Origin: Microbulbifer mangrovi | Lineage (GTDB): Bacteria; Pseudomonadota; Gammaproteobacteria; Pseudomonadales; Cellvibrionaceae | Direction: 5' to 3' | DNA: 64,000 nt | Assembly: GCF_002009015.1 (NCBI RefSeq) | Contig: NZ_LZDE01000343.1 | Span: 1 to 64,000 of the forward strand | Shown: one piece after another, positions 51,660 to 60,928 of the stretch | How the letters are laid out: the number at the start of each line of letters is the position of its first letter | Numbering within the stretch: the stretch's first letter is position 1 | Made by a program: the position numbers and the translations under genes | Notes under the pieces: model-generated | The model's input: only the letters and a program-made list of their open reading frames with translations | Told to the model about the DNA's origin: nothing | The model's database searches: none

Positions 51660-52220
51660 GTGAACCAGCAGCAACTGCACACAGAACAGGACATCCGCAA
51701 CAAACTGAGCCAGGTACGCCACCTGATCCTTGATGTGGACGGCGTTCTTACCGATGGCCGCCTGTATTTCGACAACCACGGTAATGAGCTGAAAACCTTC
51801 CACACCTTGGACGGCCACGGTATCAAGATGCTGCAGCAATCCGGTGTCGCGGTGGCGATTATTACCGGCCGGCGCAGCTCCCTGGTGGAAAAGCGCGCGC
51901 ACGACCTGGGCATCACGCGCCTGATCCAGGGGCGGGAAGACAAGTACACCGCGTTTCTGGAGCTGTTCGCAAACGAACCTTACGATATGCAGCACATTGC
52001 CTATATGGGCGACGACTATCCGGACCTGCAACTGATGACGCGGGTTGGCTGCCCGATTGCGGTTCCCGATGCGGCACCACCGGTACGCGAGCGCGCACTG
52101 TTTGTTACCGAGCGGAGCGGCGGAATGGGCGCGGTTCGCGAAGTGTGCGACCGGATAATGCACGCGCAGGACACCTTCAATGCCGCCCTGGCACCTTATC
52201 TCGCCGATGACGGAAGGTAA
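51660..52220 (+). CDS. kdsC: 3-deoxy-D-manno-octulosonate 8-phosphate phosphatase
   Basis: KdsC dephosphorylates Kdo-8-phosphate. The 186-residue capless HAD phosphatase has motif I LDVDGVLTDG, the ITGRRSSLVEKRA segment for motif II, and the Mg-binding YMGDDYPDLQLM as motif IV. It uses a GTG start with AGAAGG upstream. It stands 71 bp after kdsD. Confidence 0.96.
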   Translation: MNQQQLHTEQDIRNKLSQVRHLILDVDGVLTDGRLYFDNHGNELKTFHTLDGHGIKMLQQSGVAVAIITGRRSSLVEKRAHDLGITRLIQGREDKYTAFLELFANEPYDMQHIAYMGDDYPDLQLMTRVGCPIAVPDAAPPVRERALFVTERSGGMGAVREVCDRIMHAQDTFNAALAPYLADDGR

Positions 52221-52314
52221 CCTTTAGCGCCATCGCCTGAACCAACAGGCCACTGCGAAGACTAAATGAGCGGCCATCTGTGAATGACCGCCCACTCAAG
52301 GAAACGAAAACCGA

Positions 52315-52878
52315 ATGCGCACCTGGTTCCCTCTGGTCATTGTTGTCACCCTCATCTCCCTGGGGTTGTGGTTTACTGAAAGCCCGCCCGAGCAGTTGAT
52401 GGGCAAGCGCCCCACCCAGCAGGAACACAATAAAGCCGCAGATCTCATCATCCGGGATGCACGCACGCGCCACTTCAGCACGGAGGGCACGCTCGCCTAT
52501 GAAGTGGATGCCAAGCGCGTGACATTTTTCCAGTTCGCCCGCCGCGATCGTGCAGACCTCACCGAACCGCGCATGATGTTCTATCAAGGAGAGGATTCCC
52601 GCTGGCGCACTGAATCCCGATCCGGAGTGGCCTTTAACAACGGCCAGCGTGTGGTTCTGCGCGGCGATGTCACGATCCGGGAGCTACCGGAGCCGGGCAT
52701 CACCCTGCGCACTCCGAATATTGTGATCAAGCCACGCGAAGAATTCGCCGAAACGAATAAACGCGTTACCATTACCGACGGTCCGAATCGCACCACAGGC
52801 AAAGGCCTGCGCGCCGACCTGAAAAAAGACAAAGTAGAAATCCTGTCTGACGTGGAAAGCAGCTATGAAGCCCAATGA
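52315..52878 (+). CDS. lptC: LPS export protein LptC
   Basis: LptC is the bitopic inner-membrane part of the Lpt bridge, passing LPS from LptB2FG to LptA. The 187-residue protein has an N-terminal membrane helix (about residues 4-20) and a beta-jellyroll periplasmic domain. Sequence similarity in the family is weak, so position between kdsC and lptA is important support. It overlaps lptA by 14 bp. Confidence 0.93.
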   Translation: MRTWFPLVIVVTLISLGLWFTESPPEQLMGKRPTQQEHNKAADLIIRDARTRHFSTEGTLAYEVDAKRVTFFQFARRDRADLTEPRMMFYQGEDSRWRTESRSGVAFNNGQRVVLRGDVTIRELPEPGITLRTPNIVIKPREEFAETNKRVTITDGPNRTTGKGLRADLKKDKVEILSDVESSYEAQ

Positions 52879-53416
52879 CTCGATCCACCCACCGGCGCGC
52901 AGCATCGTCCGCGCAGCCTGTGCAACCTTCCTCGCCACGCTGCTGTTCGCTGCCAATAGCCACGCTCTGCCCAATGACCGGGAGCAGCCGGTCAAGGTTT
53001 CCGCCGACAAACTGGAAGCCAATCGCAGCAAGAATCTCTCGGTGTACAGCGGCAACGTGGTGATCAGCCAGGGCTCCCTGCAGATTCGCGCCGATCGCGT
53101 AGAGGTACACGGCAACACCAAAGGTGAAATCAACAAGGTGGTTGCCACCGGCAAGCCTGCGCACTTTCAGCAGCAGGTAGAGGAAAGCGCCACCCCGGTC
53201 AAGGCGCGCGCCAAACGTATCGAATTCCTGGTCAGCAGCGATGCCCTACAGCTCACCGGGGAAGCGTTTGTCGACCGCGATGGCAACACCCTGTCTGCCG
53301 AGCGTATTGATTACGACCTCAACAGTGAGCAGATGCAGGCCCAGGGACAATCAGAGCAGAAGCGGGTAGAGATGATCTGGAAGCCGGAATCCAAACCGGC
53401 ACAGAACGACCAGTAA
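52865..53416 (+). CDS. lptA: LPS transport periplasmic protein LptA
   Basis: LptA polymerises across the periplasm to carry LPS to LptDE. The 183-residue protein has a signal peptide ending near [10 protein letters not shown], then the OstA-like domain with [20 protein letters not shown] and [19 protein letters not shown]. It starts within the end of lptC. Confidence 0.95.
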   Translation: MKPNDSIHPPARSIVRAACATFLATLLFAANSHALPNDREQPVKVSADKLEANRSKNLSVYSGNVVISQGSLQIRADRVEVHGNTKGEINKVVATGKPAHFQQQVEESATPVKARAKRIEFLVSSDALQLTGEAFVDRDGNTLSAERIDYDLNSEQMQAQGQSEQKRVEMIWKPESKPAQNDQ

Positions 53417-53489
53417 GCGGCGCCCGACCAACACACAATATTTAACAAGTGGGCTGCCCGCAGCGGCCCTACAGATACCGGATTGCAAC

Positions 53490-54215
53490 ATGCCGACGCT
53501 CAAAGCGTTACATCTCGCCAAGCAGTACAAGAAACGCAAAGTCGTTCAGGACGTTTCCGTGAGCGTATCCAGCGGCCAGGTAGTCGGCCTCCTTGGCCCC
53601 AACGGCGCCGGTAAGACCACCTGCTTCTACATGATCGCTGGTCTGCTCCAGGCAGATGCCGGACAGGTAATGATCGATAGTGAAGACATTACCGGCTATT
53701 CGATGCACGGCCGCGCGCGCAAGGGTATCGGCTACCTGCCCCAGGAAGCATCGGTATTCCGCCGCCTGTCGGTGGCGGACAATATCCTCGCCATCCTGGA
53801 GACACGCAAGGACCTGAACCGCAGTCAGCGCCAGGCGCAGCTGGAGGCACTGCTGGAAGAGTTCCATATCACCCACATCCGCGACAGCCTGGGCATGGCC
53901 CTGTCCGGTGGCGAGCGCCGGCGGGTCGAGATTGCGCGCGCCCTGGCCACCAATCCCGCCTTTGTCCTGCTCGACGAGCCATTTGCCGGGGTAGACCCCA
54001 TCTCGGTCAACGATATCCAGCAGATCATCCGCCACCTGAGGGATCGCGGCATCGGCGTACTGATCACCGATCACAACGTGCGCGAGACCCTGGATATCTG
54101 CGAGACCGCCTACATCGTCAGCGAAGGGCATATTATCGCCTCAGGCAACCCCAAAGACGTCGCCCAGAACAAGCAGGTAAAAGACGTGTATCTGGGACAC
54201 GAGTTCACCATTTGA
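53490..54215 (+). CDS. lptB: LPS export ABC transporter ATP-binding protein LptB
   Basis: LptB powers LPS extraction from the inner membrane with LptF and LptG, which are not in this window. The 241-residue ATPase has Walker [10 protein letters not shown], signature [15 protein letters not shown], Walker [13 protein letters not shown] and the switch His in [10 protein letters not shown]. It lies 73 bp after lptA. Confidence 0.97.
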   Translation: MPTLKALHLAKQYKKRKVVQDVSVSVSSGQVVGLLGPNGAGKTTCFYMIAGLLQADAGQVMIDSEDITGYSMHGRARKGIGYLPQEASVFRRLSVADNILAILETRKDLNRSQRQAQLEALLEEFHITHIRDSLGMALSGGERRRVEIARALATNPAFVLLDEPFAGVDPISVNDIQQIIRHLRDRGIGVLITDHNVRETLDICETAYIVSEGHIIASGNPKDVAQNKQVKDVYLGHEFTI

Positions 54216-54223
54216 CCGAAACA

Positions 54224-54250
54224 CGGGGGATCCATCTGCTCAATCCCCCG
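54224..54250 (+). terminator. Hairpin after lptB, possible terminator
   Basis: An 8-bp stem (54224-54231 with 54243-54250, 11-nt loop) starts 8 bp past the lptB stop. It is GC-rich, but the following CATTCCTAG has no T run. It could reduce read-through into rpoN. Confidence 0.4.
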
Positions 54251-54307
54251 CATTCCTAGACGGCCATCACAAATAATACCGGCGCATCCAAAAGCAAAAG
54301 TCGTTTC

Positions 54308-54321
54308 GGCACGCTTATTGC
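54308..54321 (+). promoter_or_regulatory. Sigma-54-like -24/-12 element upstream of rpoN
   Basis: The sequence GGCACGCTTATTGC has the -24 GG and -12 GC at the required 10-bp separation and matches the TGGCACG-N4-TTGC consensus, except for the first T (here C). The start site would be near 54333, about 115 nt before rpoN. It suggests that sigma-54 acts on its own gene; binding of core enzyme would need testing. Confidence 0.5.
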
Positions 54322-54448
54322 TTAACCTGCCTCTTGTGTTCCGATTTGCCCCGGGGTAGTCTGCAGGAAATGAGCTTTACGCCGCCGTAACAGATACAGA
54401 TTCTGTACAGCGCACTAACGCCAGATAATTCTGCCGGCACACCCCTTT

Positions 54449-55924
54449 ATGAAGCAGTCACTCCAGTTAAAACTCGGTACCCAGCTGACGATGACGCCGC
54501 AGCTGCAGCAGGCCATTCGCCTCTTGCAGCTGTCCACCCTGGACCTGCAACAGGAAATCCAGTCGGCGCTCGACAGCAATCCGCTACTGGAATCGGACTT
54601 TGATGAGCACGCTGGCGAAACCCACCAGGATCAGAACACCCCTGCCAGCTCCGAAGGCCAGGAGCGCGAAGCTGCCGAGCGCGAGAGCGCCCGCGAGGCG
54701 CAGAACGACTCCACTGCCGACGGCGACTGGAATAGCGAAATTCCGGATGACCTGCCCGTCGACACCCGCTGGGATGACATTTACACCAGCGGCAGCTACA
54801 CCGGCGGCGAAGGGGAAGACTTCGCCCTGGAGCAGCGCAATGCGGTATCTGAGAGTCTGCAGGATCACCTGCTGTGGCAGCTCAACCTCACCCCGCTGAC
54901 CGATGGCGACAAGCTCATTGGCGAGTCGCTGATTGACGCCATTGCCCCCAACGGCTTTCTCGATTCAGACCTGGACGAAATGGCCGCGTCCCTCGAAGTC
55001 GAAATCGAAGAGGTACTCGCGGTCCTGAAGACCATCCAGCAGTTCGAGCCGGTAGGCTGCGGCGCGCGCGACCTGCGCGAGAGCCTGCTACTGCAACTGC
55101 GCCAGCAACCAGTGGAAACGCCGTGGCTGCCCCAGGCACTGATCGTGGTGGATCAACACCTGGACCTGCTGGGGAAGCGCGACTTCCGCCAGTTGAGCCG
55201 CCGCACCCGCCTCAGTGAGTCACAGCTGGGCGAGGTCATGCGCCTGATCCAGACCCTCACCCCCTACCCCGGCGAAGCTTTTGGCGGCGAGGAGCCCCAG
55301 TATGTGGTGCCGGACGTTATCGTGAGCCGCAAGCAGCAGCGCTGGGTGGTGGAACTCAACCCGGAGACCACCCCCAAGCTGCGCATCAACGACGCCTACG
55401 CATCGCTGATCAAGCGCGCCGACAACTCCAGCGAGAACAACTACCTGCGCGACAACCTGCAGGAAGCGCGCTGGTTCCTGAAGAGCCTGCAGAGCCGCCA
55501 CGAGACCCTGCTCAAGGTCGCCAGCTGTATCGTGGAGAAGCAGCAGGGCTTTTTCGAGCAGGGGCCGGAAGCCATGAAGCCCATGGTGCTGGCAAACATC
55601 GCCGAAACCATCGGCATGCACGAATCCACCATCTCCCGGGTGACCACCCAGAAATACATGCTCACCCCGCGCGGTGTATTTGAACTCAAATACTTCTTCT
55701 CCAGCCATGTCAGCACCGACTCCGGTGAGGACGCGTCCTCCACCGCCATCCGCGCGCTGATCCGCAAGCTGATCGACGCCGAACAGCCACGCAAGCCCCT
55801 GTCGGACAACAAGATCACCCAGGAGCTGGATTCGCAAGGAATCAAGGTGGCTCGCCGCACCGTGGCGAAATACCGGGAATCCATGGGCATCCCCTCCTCC
55901 AGCGAGCGAAAACGACTGGTCTGA
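54449..55924 (+). CDS. rpoN: RNA polymerase sigma-54 factor
   Basis: RpoN directs RNA polymerase to -24/-12 promoters and depends on AAA+ activators. The 491-residue protein has the Gln/Leu-rich region I (LQLKLGTQLTMTPQLQQAI), an acidic region II (about residues 50-105), the core-binding domain, and the C-terminal RpoN box ARRTVAKYRE. The order lptB-rpoN-hpf-ptsN is standard. Confidence 0.97.
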   Translation: MKQSLQLKLGTQLTMTPQLQQAIRLLQLSTLDLQQEIQSALDSNPLLESDFDEHAGETHQDQNTPASSEGQEREAAERESAREAQNDSTADGDWNSEIPDDLPVDTRWDDIYTSGSYTGGEGEDFALEQRNAVSESLQDHLLWQLNLTPLTDGDKLIGESLIDAIAPNGFLDSDLDEMAASLEVEIEEVLAVLKTIQQFEPVGCGARDLRESLLLQLRQQPVETPWLPQALIVVDQHLDLLGKRDFRQLSRRTRLSESQLGEVMRLIQTLTPYPGEAFGGEEPQYVVPDVIVSRKQQRWVVELNPETTPKLRINDAYASLIKRADNSSENNYLRDNLQEARWFLKSLQSRHETLLKVASCIVEKQQGFFEQGPEAMKPMVLANIAETIGMHESTISRVTTQKYMLTPRGVFELKYFFSSHVSTDSGEDASSTAIRALIRKLIDAEQPRKPLSDNKITQELDSQGIKVARRTVAKYRESMGIPSSSERKRLV

Positions 55925-56092
55925 CCATTCGGGTCACTGAACAGGGGCGCGGCAACCCTCCCGCGATCATTTTCTGCGCGACCAATGCATGGACATTGAG
56001 TGTATCCTTCCATTCTGGCGCACTTCCTAGTAGGGTTGCCGCCCTGTGCGGGGGTGCTGCCGGATTGTGTTGCACCCGATGAGGAGAAATCC

Positions 56093-56383
56093 ATGCAGAT
56101 CAATATCAGTGGCCATCATGTTGACGTAACTCCGGCCATTCGCGATTACTGCCTGACCAAACTGGACAAGCTCTCCCGCCACCACGACCTGATCACCAAT
56201 ACGCAGGTCATACTTTCCGTCGACAAACTCATCCAGAAAGCCGAGGCGCGGGTTCACGTGAACGGCAAGGATGTTTTTGCAGATTCGGAATCGGAAGATA
56301 TGTACGCGGCGATTGACTCTCTCGCCGACAAACTCGACCGGCAGCTGCTGAAACACAAAGAAAAGTTACGCAGTCACCGCTAG
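56093..56383 (+). CDS. hpf: Ribosome hibernation-promoting factor, short form
   Basis: HPF binds the 30S A and P sites and helps form 100S dimers in stationary phase. From the ATG at 56093, with GAGGAG 6 bp upstream, the protein is 96 residues, the short HPF type. MQINISGHHVDVTPAIRDY is the usual start. The frame is open to 56000, but those residues are not family-like. Confidence 0.95.
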   Translation: MQINISGHHVDVTPAIRDYCLTKLDKLSRHHDLITNTQVILSVDKLIQKAEARVHVNGKDVFADSESEDMYAAIDSLADKLDRQLLKHKEKLRSHR

Positions 56384-56437
56384 TCGTAACACAACCAGGT
56401 TACCGGCTGGCCTGTACCGCTAGATCATCAGTAAGTT

Positions 56438-56899
56438 ATGACATTGGACGCACTACTCTCTCCCCGCCTGAGCCTTTGCCACCTGGCGGGGAGTAGCAAG
56501 AAAAAGCTGTTACTCAACATCGCCCAAGCGATTTCAGAACAATACCCCGACCTGGATTCCGATACCGTTTTCAACCAGCTGGTAGCCAGGGAGCGCCTTG
56601 GCTCCACCGGTATTGGTGAAGGTGTCGCCATCCCGCACTGCCGCCTCCCCGGCTGCGAAAAGCCCATCGGCGTGCTGTGCACCACCTCCCCAGCGGTAGA
56701 CTTTGATGCCATCGACCGCCAGCCTGTCGACCTGCTGTTTGCCCTGCTGGTGCCGGAGAACTCGGAGCAGGAGCACCTCGAGACCCTGGCAGAGATCGCC
56801 GCGCTATTCAGCGACAGTCGGGTGCGCGAAAAACTGCGCGAAGCCGACACCAGCGACGAGCTGTACGCACTGGCAATCAACAGCGCCGCCGCGGCATAA
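56438..56899 (+). CDS. ptsN: Nitrogen PTS enzyme IIA
   Basis: PtsN is the end acceptor of the nitrogen phosphotransferase chain (PtsP-Npr-PtsN) and controls potassium uptake and other processes by protein contacts. The 153-residue EIIA domain carries the phosphorylated His in GVAIPHCRLP. It is placed between hpf and rapZ as in most gammaproteobacteria. Confidence 0.96.
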   Translation: MTLDALLSPRLSLCHLAGSSKKKLLLNIAQAISEQYPDLDSDTVFNQLVARERLGSTGIGEGVAIPHCRLPGCEKPIGVLCTTSPAVDFDAIDRQPVDLLFALLVPENSEQEHLETLAEIAALFSDSRVREKLREADTSDELYALAINSAAAA

Positions 56900-57004
56900 T
56901 AGCCAACGCACACATCCGGCTACCCTCCGTCGCCGGATGACCAGCCCAAGTTAGCCATTCCGGTCGCGCAATAGCGCCCGGAATCAGCAAGGAGTGCTTG
57001 TTCC

Positions 57005-57868
57005 ATGCGCCTGGTCATAATCAGCGGCCGCTCCGGCTCCGGTAAAAGCTCCGCTCTGCAACTGCTGGAAGATGTGGGCTTCAACTGCATCGACAACCTG
57101 CCCGCAAGCCTGCTGCCGGAACTGATCCGCCGGGTCGCGGAACAGCCCCCGCAGGAAAACACCCAGCTGGCACTCGGCATCGATGCGCGCAATTTGTGGC
57201 ACGACGTACGTCAGGCGCCCAAGGTCATCAACGACCTGCGCGAAAGCGGTATCGACTGCGACGTCATCTATCTGGATGCACGCTCACCGACGCTGGTACA
57301 GCGCTTCAGTGAAACCCGCCGCAAACACCCCCTGAGCGATAGCCGCACCCACTTGCTGGAGGCGCTCAACCATGAAAAAGAGCTGCTCGCGCCCCTCGCA
57401 TCCATGGCCGATCTGGTTATCGACACCAGCAGCCTCAGCCTGCACCAACTACGGGATCAGGTGAAATCCCGCGTGGTGGGCAAGGACTCCCCCGGCATGG
57501 CGATCTTGTTCCAGTCATTCGGTTTCAAACACGGTGTGCCGGTGGATGCGGACCTGGTTTTCGATCTGCGCTGCCTGCCCAACCCCTACTGGGTTGCCGA
57601 GTTGCGCGACAAGACGGGCCAGGATCCCGAGGTGGCCGATTTCCTGCGCTCGCATCAGGAAACCGAAGACATGCAGCGCGATATCACCAGCTTCCTCGAG
57701 CGCTGGCTTCCCTCATATCAACAGAGCAATCGCAGCTACACCTCAGTCTCTATCGGCTGTACCGGCGGTCGCCATCGATCCGTGTATATGGTCGAGCAGC
57801 TGGCCAAAACCTTTGCCAGCCAATTTGAGAACATCCAGATTCGCCATCGCGAACAACAGAAGAAGTAA
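57005..57868 (+). CDS. rapZ: RNase adapter protein RapZ
   Basis: RapZ binds the GlmZ small RNA and directs it to RNase E, adjusting GlmS and thus amino-sugar supply for the envelope. The 287-residue protein has Walker A GRSGSGKSSALQ at the N-terminus and the RNA-binding C-terminal part with SIGCTGGRHRSVYMVE. In pseudomonads and relatives RapZ may have other targets. It lies between ptsN and npr. Confidence 0.96.
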   Translation: MRLVIISGRSGSGKSSALQLLEDVGFNCIDNLPASLLPELIRRVAEQPPQENTQLALGIDARNLWHDVRQAPKVINDLRESGIDCDVIYLDARSPTLVQRFSETRRKHPLSDSRTHLLEALNHEKELLAPLASMADLVIDTSSLSLHQLRDQVKSRVVGKDSPGMAILFQSFGFKHGVPVDADLVFDLRCLPNPYWVAELRDKTGQDPEVADFLRSHQETEDMQRDITSFLERWLPSYQQSNRSYTSVSIGCTGGRHRSVYMVEQLAKTFASQFENIQIRHREQQKK

Positions 57869-57898
57869 CGAGCCCTGCTCCCCGGAAGAAAACCGTCC

Positions 57899-58168
57899 AT
57901 GCAAAAGAGCCGTATCACCATCATCAACAAACTCGGGCTACACGCCCGCGCCGCCAGCAAGTTTGCACAGACCAGCGCGCGCTTCTCTTCCGAAGTCAAA
58001 GTGCACTGCCAGGGCAAGGCCGTCGATGGCAAGAGTGTGATGGCGCTGATGCTACTGGCCGCGGGCAAGGGCGTGGAACTTGAGCTCGAGGTTTGCGGCC
58101 GCGATGAAGACCTCGCACACGAAACTATTTGCGCGCTGATCAACGACCGGTTTGGCGAAGGGGAATAA
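57899..58168 (+). CDS. ptsO: Phosphocarrier protein Npr (HPr family)
   Basis: This 89-residue HPr-like carrier passes phosphate from PtsP to PtsN. The active His is in LGLHARAASKF near residue 17. The Ser site of HPr is represented by KAVDGKSVMALMLL. It is 30 bp after rapZ. It is named npr in Escherichia coli and ptsO in pseudomonads. Confidence 0.96.
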   Translation: MQKSRITIINKLGLHARAASKFAQTSARFSSEVKVHCQGKAVDGKSVMALMLLAAGKGVELELEVCGRDEDLAHETICALINDRFGEGE

Positions 58169-58200
58169 GGACAGGTAGCCACTCTCCAACGCTCAACCGG

Positions 58201-58206
58201 TATAAT
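58201..58206 (+). promoter_or_regulatory. Possible -10 of mgtE promoter
   Basis: A perfect TATAAT sits in the 11-bp palindrome GGTATAATACC, 38 bp before the mgtE GTG start. The -35 region is weak. Confidence 0.4.
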
Positions 58207-58244
58207 ACCGCCACTCAAAGTGCTCGCAGACAGCAGGTAACTCT

Positions 58245-59612
58245 GTGCCCAACCCCGCCAATGCCGACTTCAAATTCCGCGCCCAGAACCAGCTCGGCGA
58301 GCTGTATGCTGCGCTGGATAGCGGCACCGGGCGCGAAGTGCAGCGCATGCTGCACTCCCTGTCCCCACAGAGCATTGCGCAACTGCTGGAAAGTTCACCG
58401 CCGCGTATTCGCCAGGTTCTTTGGAAGCTGATCGATCGCGAAGTGGAAGGCGAGGTCCTGCAGGAACTCACCGATGACGTTCAGAGCCAGATTCTCGCCA
58501 CCATGGACACCGAAGAGATGGTGGCCATCATGGAGGGCCTGGACGCGGACGATGTGGCCGATATTCTCCAGCAGCTGCCCGACCGGGTGATGGGGGAAGT
58601 GCTCTCTGCGATGAGCGAGCACGACCGCCAGCGCGTGGAAAGCGTTCTCGCCTACGACGAGGAAACCGCCGGCGGCCTGATGGATACGGACATCGTGTCC
58701 GTGCGCCCAAATCTGCACCTGGACGTGGTCCTGCGCTACCTGCGGCGCCATGAACAGCTTCCGGAATCCACTGACAACCTTTTTGTGGTCAATCGCAAGG
58801 GCCGCTTTATCGGCCTCCTGCCGTTAACAAAACTGCTCACCACTGATCCCTCCGTCACCGTGCGCGAGGTGATGATCACCGACGTGGAGCCGATTCCCGC
58901 GCATATGCCGGACGACGAAGTTGCCCAGCTGTTTGCCAAATACGACTGGATTACCGCGCCGGTAGTAGACGAAGACAAGCGCCTGCTGGGGCGCATCACC
59001 ATCGACGATGTGGTCGACGTTATTCGCGAAGATGCCGATCACTCGCTGATGAGTCTGGCCGGCCTGGACGAGGAAGAAGACACCTTTGCCCCGGTAATCC
59101 GCACCGCACCGCGCCGCGCCGTGTGGCTGGGGATCAACCTGCTGACCGCCCTGCTTGCCTCCTGGGTCATCAACCTGTTCCAGGGCACCATTGACAAGGT
59201 GGTCGCCCTGGCGGTGCTGATGCCTATTGTGGCCAGCATGGGCGGTGTGGCCGGCAGCCAGACACTGACGGTAGTGATACGCGGTATGGCCCTGGGACAG
59301 GTCGGGCGCAGTAACCTGAGCTGGCTGCTCTCCCGTGAGCTTGGCTCCGGGGCACTGAACGCGATTCTCTGGTCTGCCGTCATGGGCGGTATCGCTGCGC
59401 TGTGGTTTGGGGATACCCGCATTGCCCTGATTATCATTGCGGCCATGGTCATCAATCTGGTTACCGCCGCATTTGCCGGTGCCATACTGCCGGTCGCCCT
59501 GCGCGCCATGCGAATCGACCCGGCGCTGGCCGGCGGCGTCGCCCTGACCACGGTGACCGACGTAGTAGGCTTTTTGTCATTTCTTGGTCTCGCCACCATC
59601 TTCTTTGCCTGA
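58245..59612 (+). CDS. mgtE: Magnesium transporter MgtE
   Basis: MgtE is a homodimeric magnesium channel gated by intracellular magnesium. The 455-residue protein has an N-domain of helical repeats (about 1-130), two CBS domains (about 135-260), and five membrane helices (about 285-453) with the pore segment VAGSQTLTVVIRGMALGQ. It starts with GTG at 58245, with AGGTAA upstream. It follows ptsO as in pseudomonads. Confidence 0.95.
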   Translation: MPNPANADFKFRAQNQLGELYAALDSGTGREVQRMLHSLSPQSIAQLLESSPPRIRQVLWKLIDREVEGEVLQELTDDVQSQILATMDTEEMVAIMEGLDADDVADILQQLPDRVMGEVLSAMSEHDRQRVESVLAYDEETAGGLMDTDIVSVRPNLHLDVVLRYLRRHEQLPESTDNLFVVNRKGRFIGLLPLTKLLTTDPSVTVREVMITDVEPIPAHMPDDEVAQLFAKYDWITAPVVDEDKRLLGRITIDDVVDVIREDADHSLMSLAGLDEEEDTFAPVIRTAPRRAVWLGINLLTALLASWVINLFQGTIDKVVALAVLMPIVASMGGVAGSQTLTVVIRGMALGQVGRSNLSWLLSRELGSGALNAILWSAVMGGIAALWFGDTRIALIIIAAMVINLVTAAFAGAILPVALRAMRIDPALAGGVALTTVTDVVGFLSFLGLATIFFA

Positions 59613-59647
59613 CACAGGCTTGCGAACTAACTTTTCAGAGACATTAC

Positions 59648-60169
59648 ATGCACAACTCCGACGATTTCGAAGAATTTGAAGACGACCTGCCGAAGAGCAA
59701 GACCCAGGTCAAAGAAGAGATGCACGCGCTCCAGGAATTGGGCAAGCGGCTGACCGAGCTGAATGCGGCGAAACTGGCCGAAGTACCCATGGATCCGGAC
59801 CTGACCGAAGCCATCGAAACCATGCACCGGATCAAATCCCGCGAAGCGCGACGCAGGCAGCTGCAGTACATCGGCAAGCTGATGCGCAAGGCGGATGTGG
59901 AGGCCATCGAGGCAGTGCTGGAAAAGCACAAGGAGCAGGATCACCTGCACCTGCGCTTTGACCGCATGGCGGAGGAGTGGCGGGAACGCTTGCTTACACA
60001 GGGTAAAGAGGCCCAGAGCGCATTCTTTGACGCCTTCCCCGGTGCCGACCATCAACAACTGCGCACACTGGTTCGTGAAGCCAACAAGGAAATCGCCAAC
60101 AAAAAGGCGCCGACAAACCAGCGAAAATTATTCCGCTACTTGCGTGATTTTTTTATGCAGGACAGTTGA
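59648..60169 (+). CDS. darP: Ribosome biogenesis factor DarP (YjgA)
   Basis: DarP (YjgA) associates with late 50S assembly intermediates. The 173-residue acidic helical protein has the family segments KSREARRRQLQYIGKLMRK and NQRKLFRYLRDF. The ATG at 59648 gives the usual acidic N-terminus. The frame is open upstream into mgtE by chance. It ends 5 bp from a convergent gene with no terminator between them. Confidence 0.94.
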   Translation: MHNSDDFEEFEDDLPKSKTQVKEEMHALQELGKRLTELNAAKLAEVPMDPDLTEAIETMHRIKSREARRRQLQYIGKLMRKADVEAIEAVLEKHKEQDHLHLRFDRMAEEWRERLLTQGKEAQSAFFDAFPGADHQQLRTLVREANKEIANKKAPTNQRKLFRYLRDFFMQDS

Positions 60170-60174
60170 GCACG

Positions 60175-60786
60175 CTACTGTGAACCCTGATCAGTGAGAG
60201 CCTCGGTCAGCTCGGTGCGTACGATTTTTATCACCGCTGGATTCTGCGGAACCCAGCGGTGCAGGCTAACCGGTACCTGGTAAGTATTCCCCACAGGGAG
60301 GCGGGAACTGGTGTGGGGCACGATGGTAGCGTCATAAGGCGTCCAGATGGATACCGGGGCAACCCCCTCAAGCACTTCCGTATCCCGATTCAGGTTATCG
60401 AGAAACTCACTGCCGATACGCAACTGACGCCCACCTTTGTACGGCAGCAGATGCGCCCACAGACTGCCAAAATGGGGGCTGGAGAGCGCAATAAATTTGT
60501 GTACCTTTTCCGCACCGCCCATTCTCTGCAGATAGTAGCGTGCCACGATTCCACCCATGCTGAACCCCACCAGCGCGCATGTCTCCCCGTTGCCACTAAC
60601 CTCCTCCACCAGGTCTCGCAACTGTCTGGCCATGGGCTCCATTCCATACCAGCCGCTGTTGGCTTTCAGATTGATTGTGCGTGCGGTAAATCCCGCCTCT
60701 CCCAGAGCGCGCTGCATCCGCAACATTGACTTGCCCCGGTCAAAGATTCCGGGAATCAGAATCGCAACACGGCTTTTCTGCATCAT
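60175..60786 (-). CDS. Alpha/beta hydrolase, lipase/PGAP1-like
   Basis: The 203-residue protein is a compact alpha/beta hydrolase. The nucleophile elbow is GFSMGG, with Ser near residue 75; the acid is probably the Asp in WTPYDATIVP and the base the His in VSLHRWVP. The ILIPGIFD start supplies the oxyanion loop. It resembles small triacylglycerol-lipase-like or PGAP1-like esterases, and no signal peptide is visible. The substrate is unknown. It follows the RND transporter gene but beyond a terminator. Confidence 0.85.
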   Translation of the reverse strand: MMQKSRVAILIPGIFDRGKSMLRMQRALGEAGFTARTINLKANSGWYGMEPMARQLRDLVEEVSGNGETCALVGFSMGGIVARYYLQRMGGAEKVHKFIALSSPHFGSLWAHLLPYKGGRQLRIGSEFLDNLNRDTEVLEGVAPVSIWTPYDATIVPHTSSRLPVGNTYQVPVSLHRWVPQNPAVIKIVRTELTEALTDQGSQ

Positions 60787-60856
60787 CCACTGCTCGGGTT
60801 AATCCGGTTCGGCTATTCAATAAGATTAGAAGGCAACAAGGCAGGCGGGAAACAAA

Positions 60857-60887
60857 TCGGGCCCGGGGATTGAATCCGCGGGCCCGA
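60857..60887 (-). terminator. Terminator after RND transporter gene
   Basis: A 9-bp perfect stem (60857-60865 with 60879-60887) of sequence TCGGGCCCG is followed on the minus strand by TTTGTTTCCC. It lies about 40 bp past the transporter stop. Confidence 0.65.
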
Positions 60888-60928
60888 AAAATCGACAAGT
60901 CAAACCTGACCGCAGTCAGTTTGCGCAA

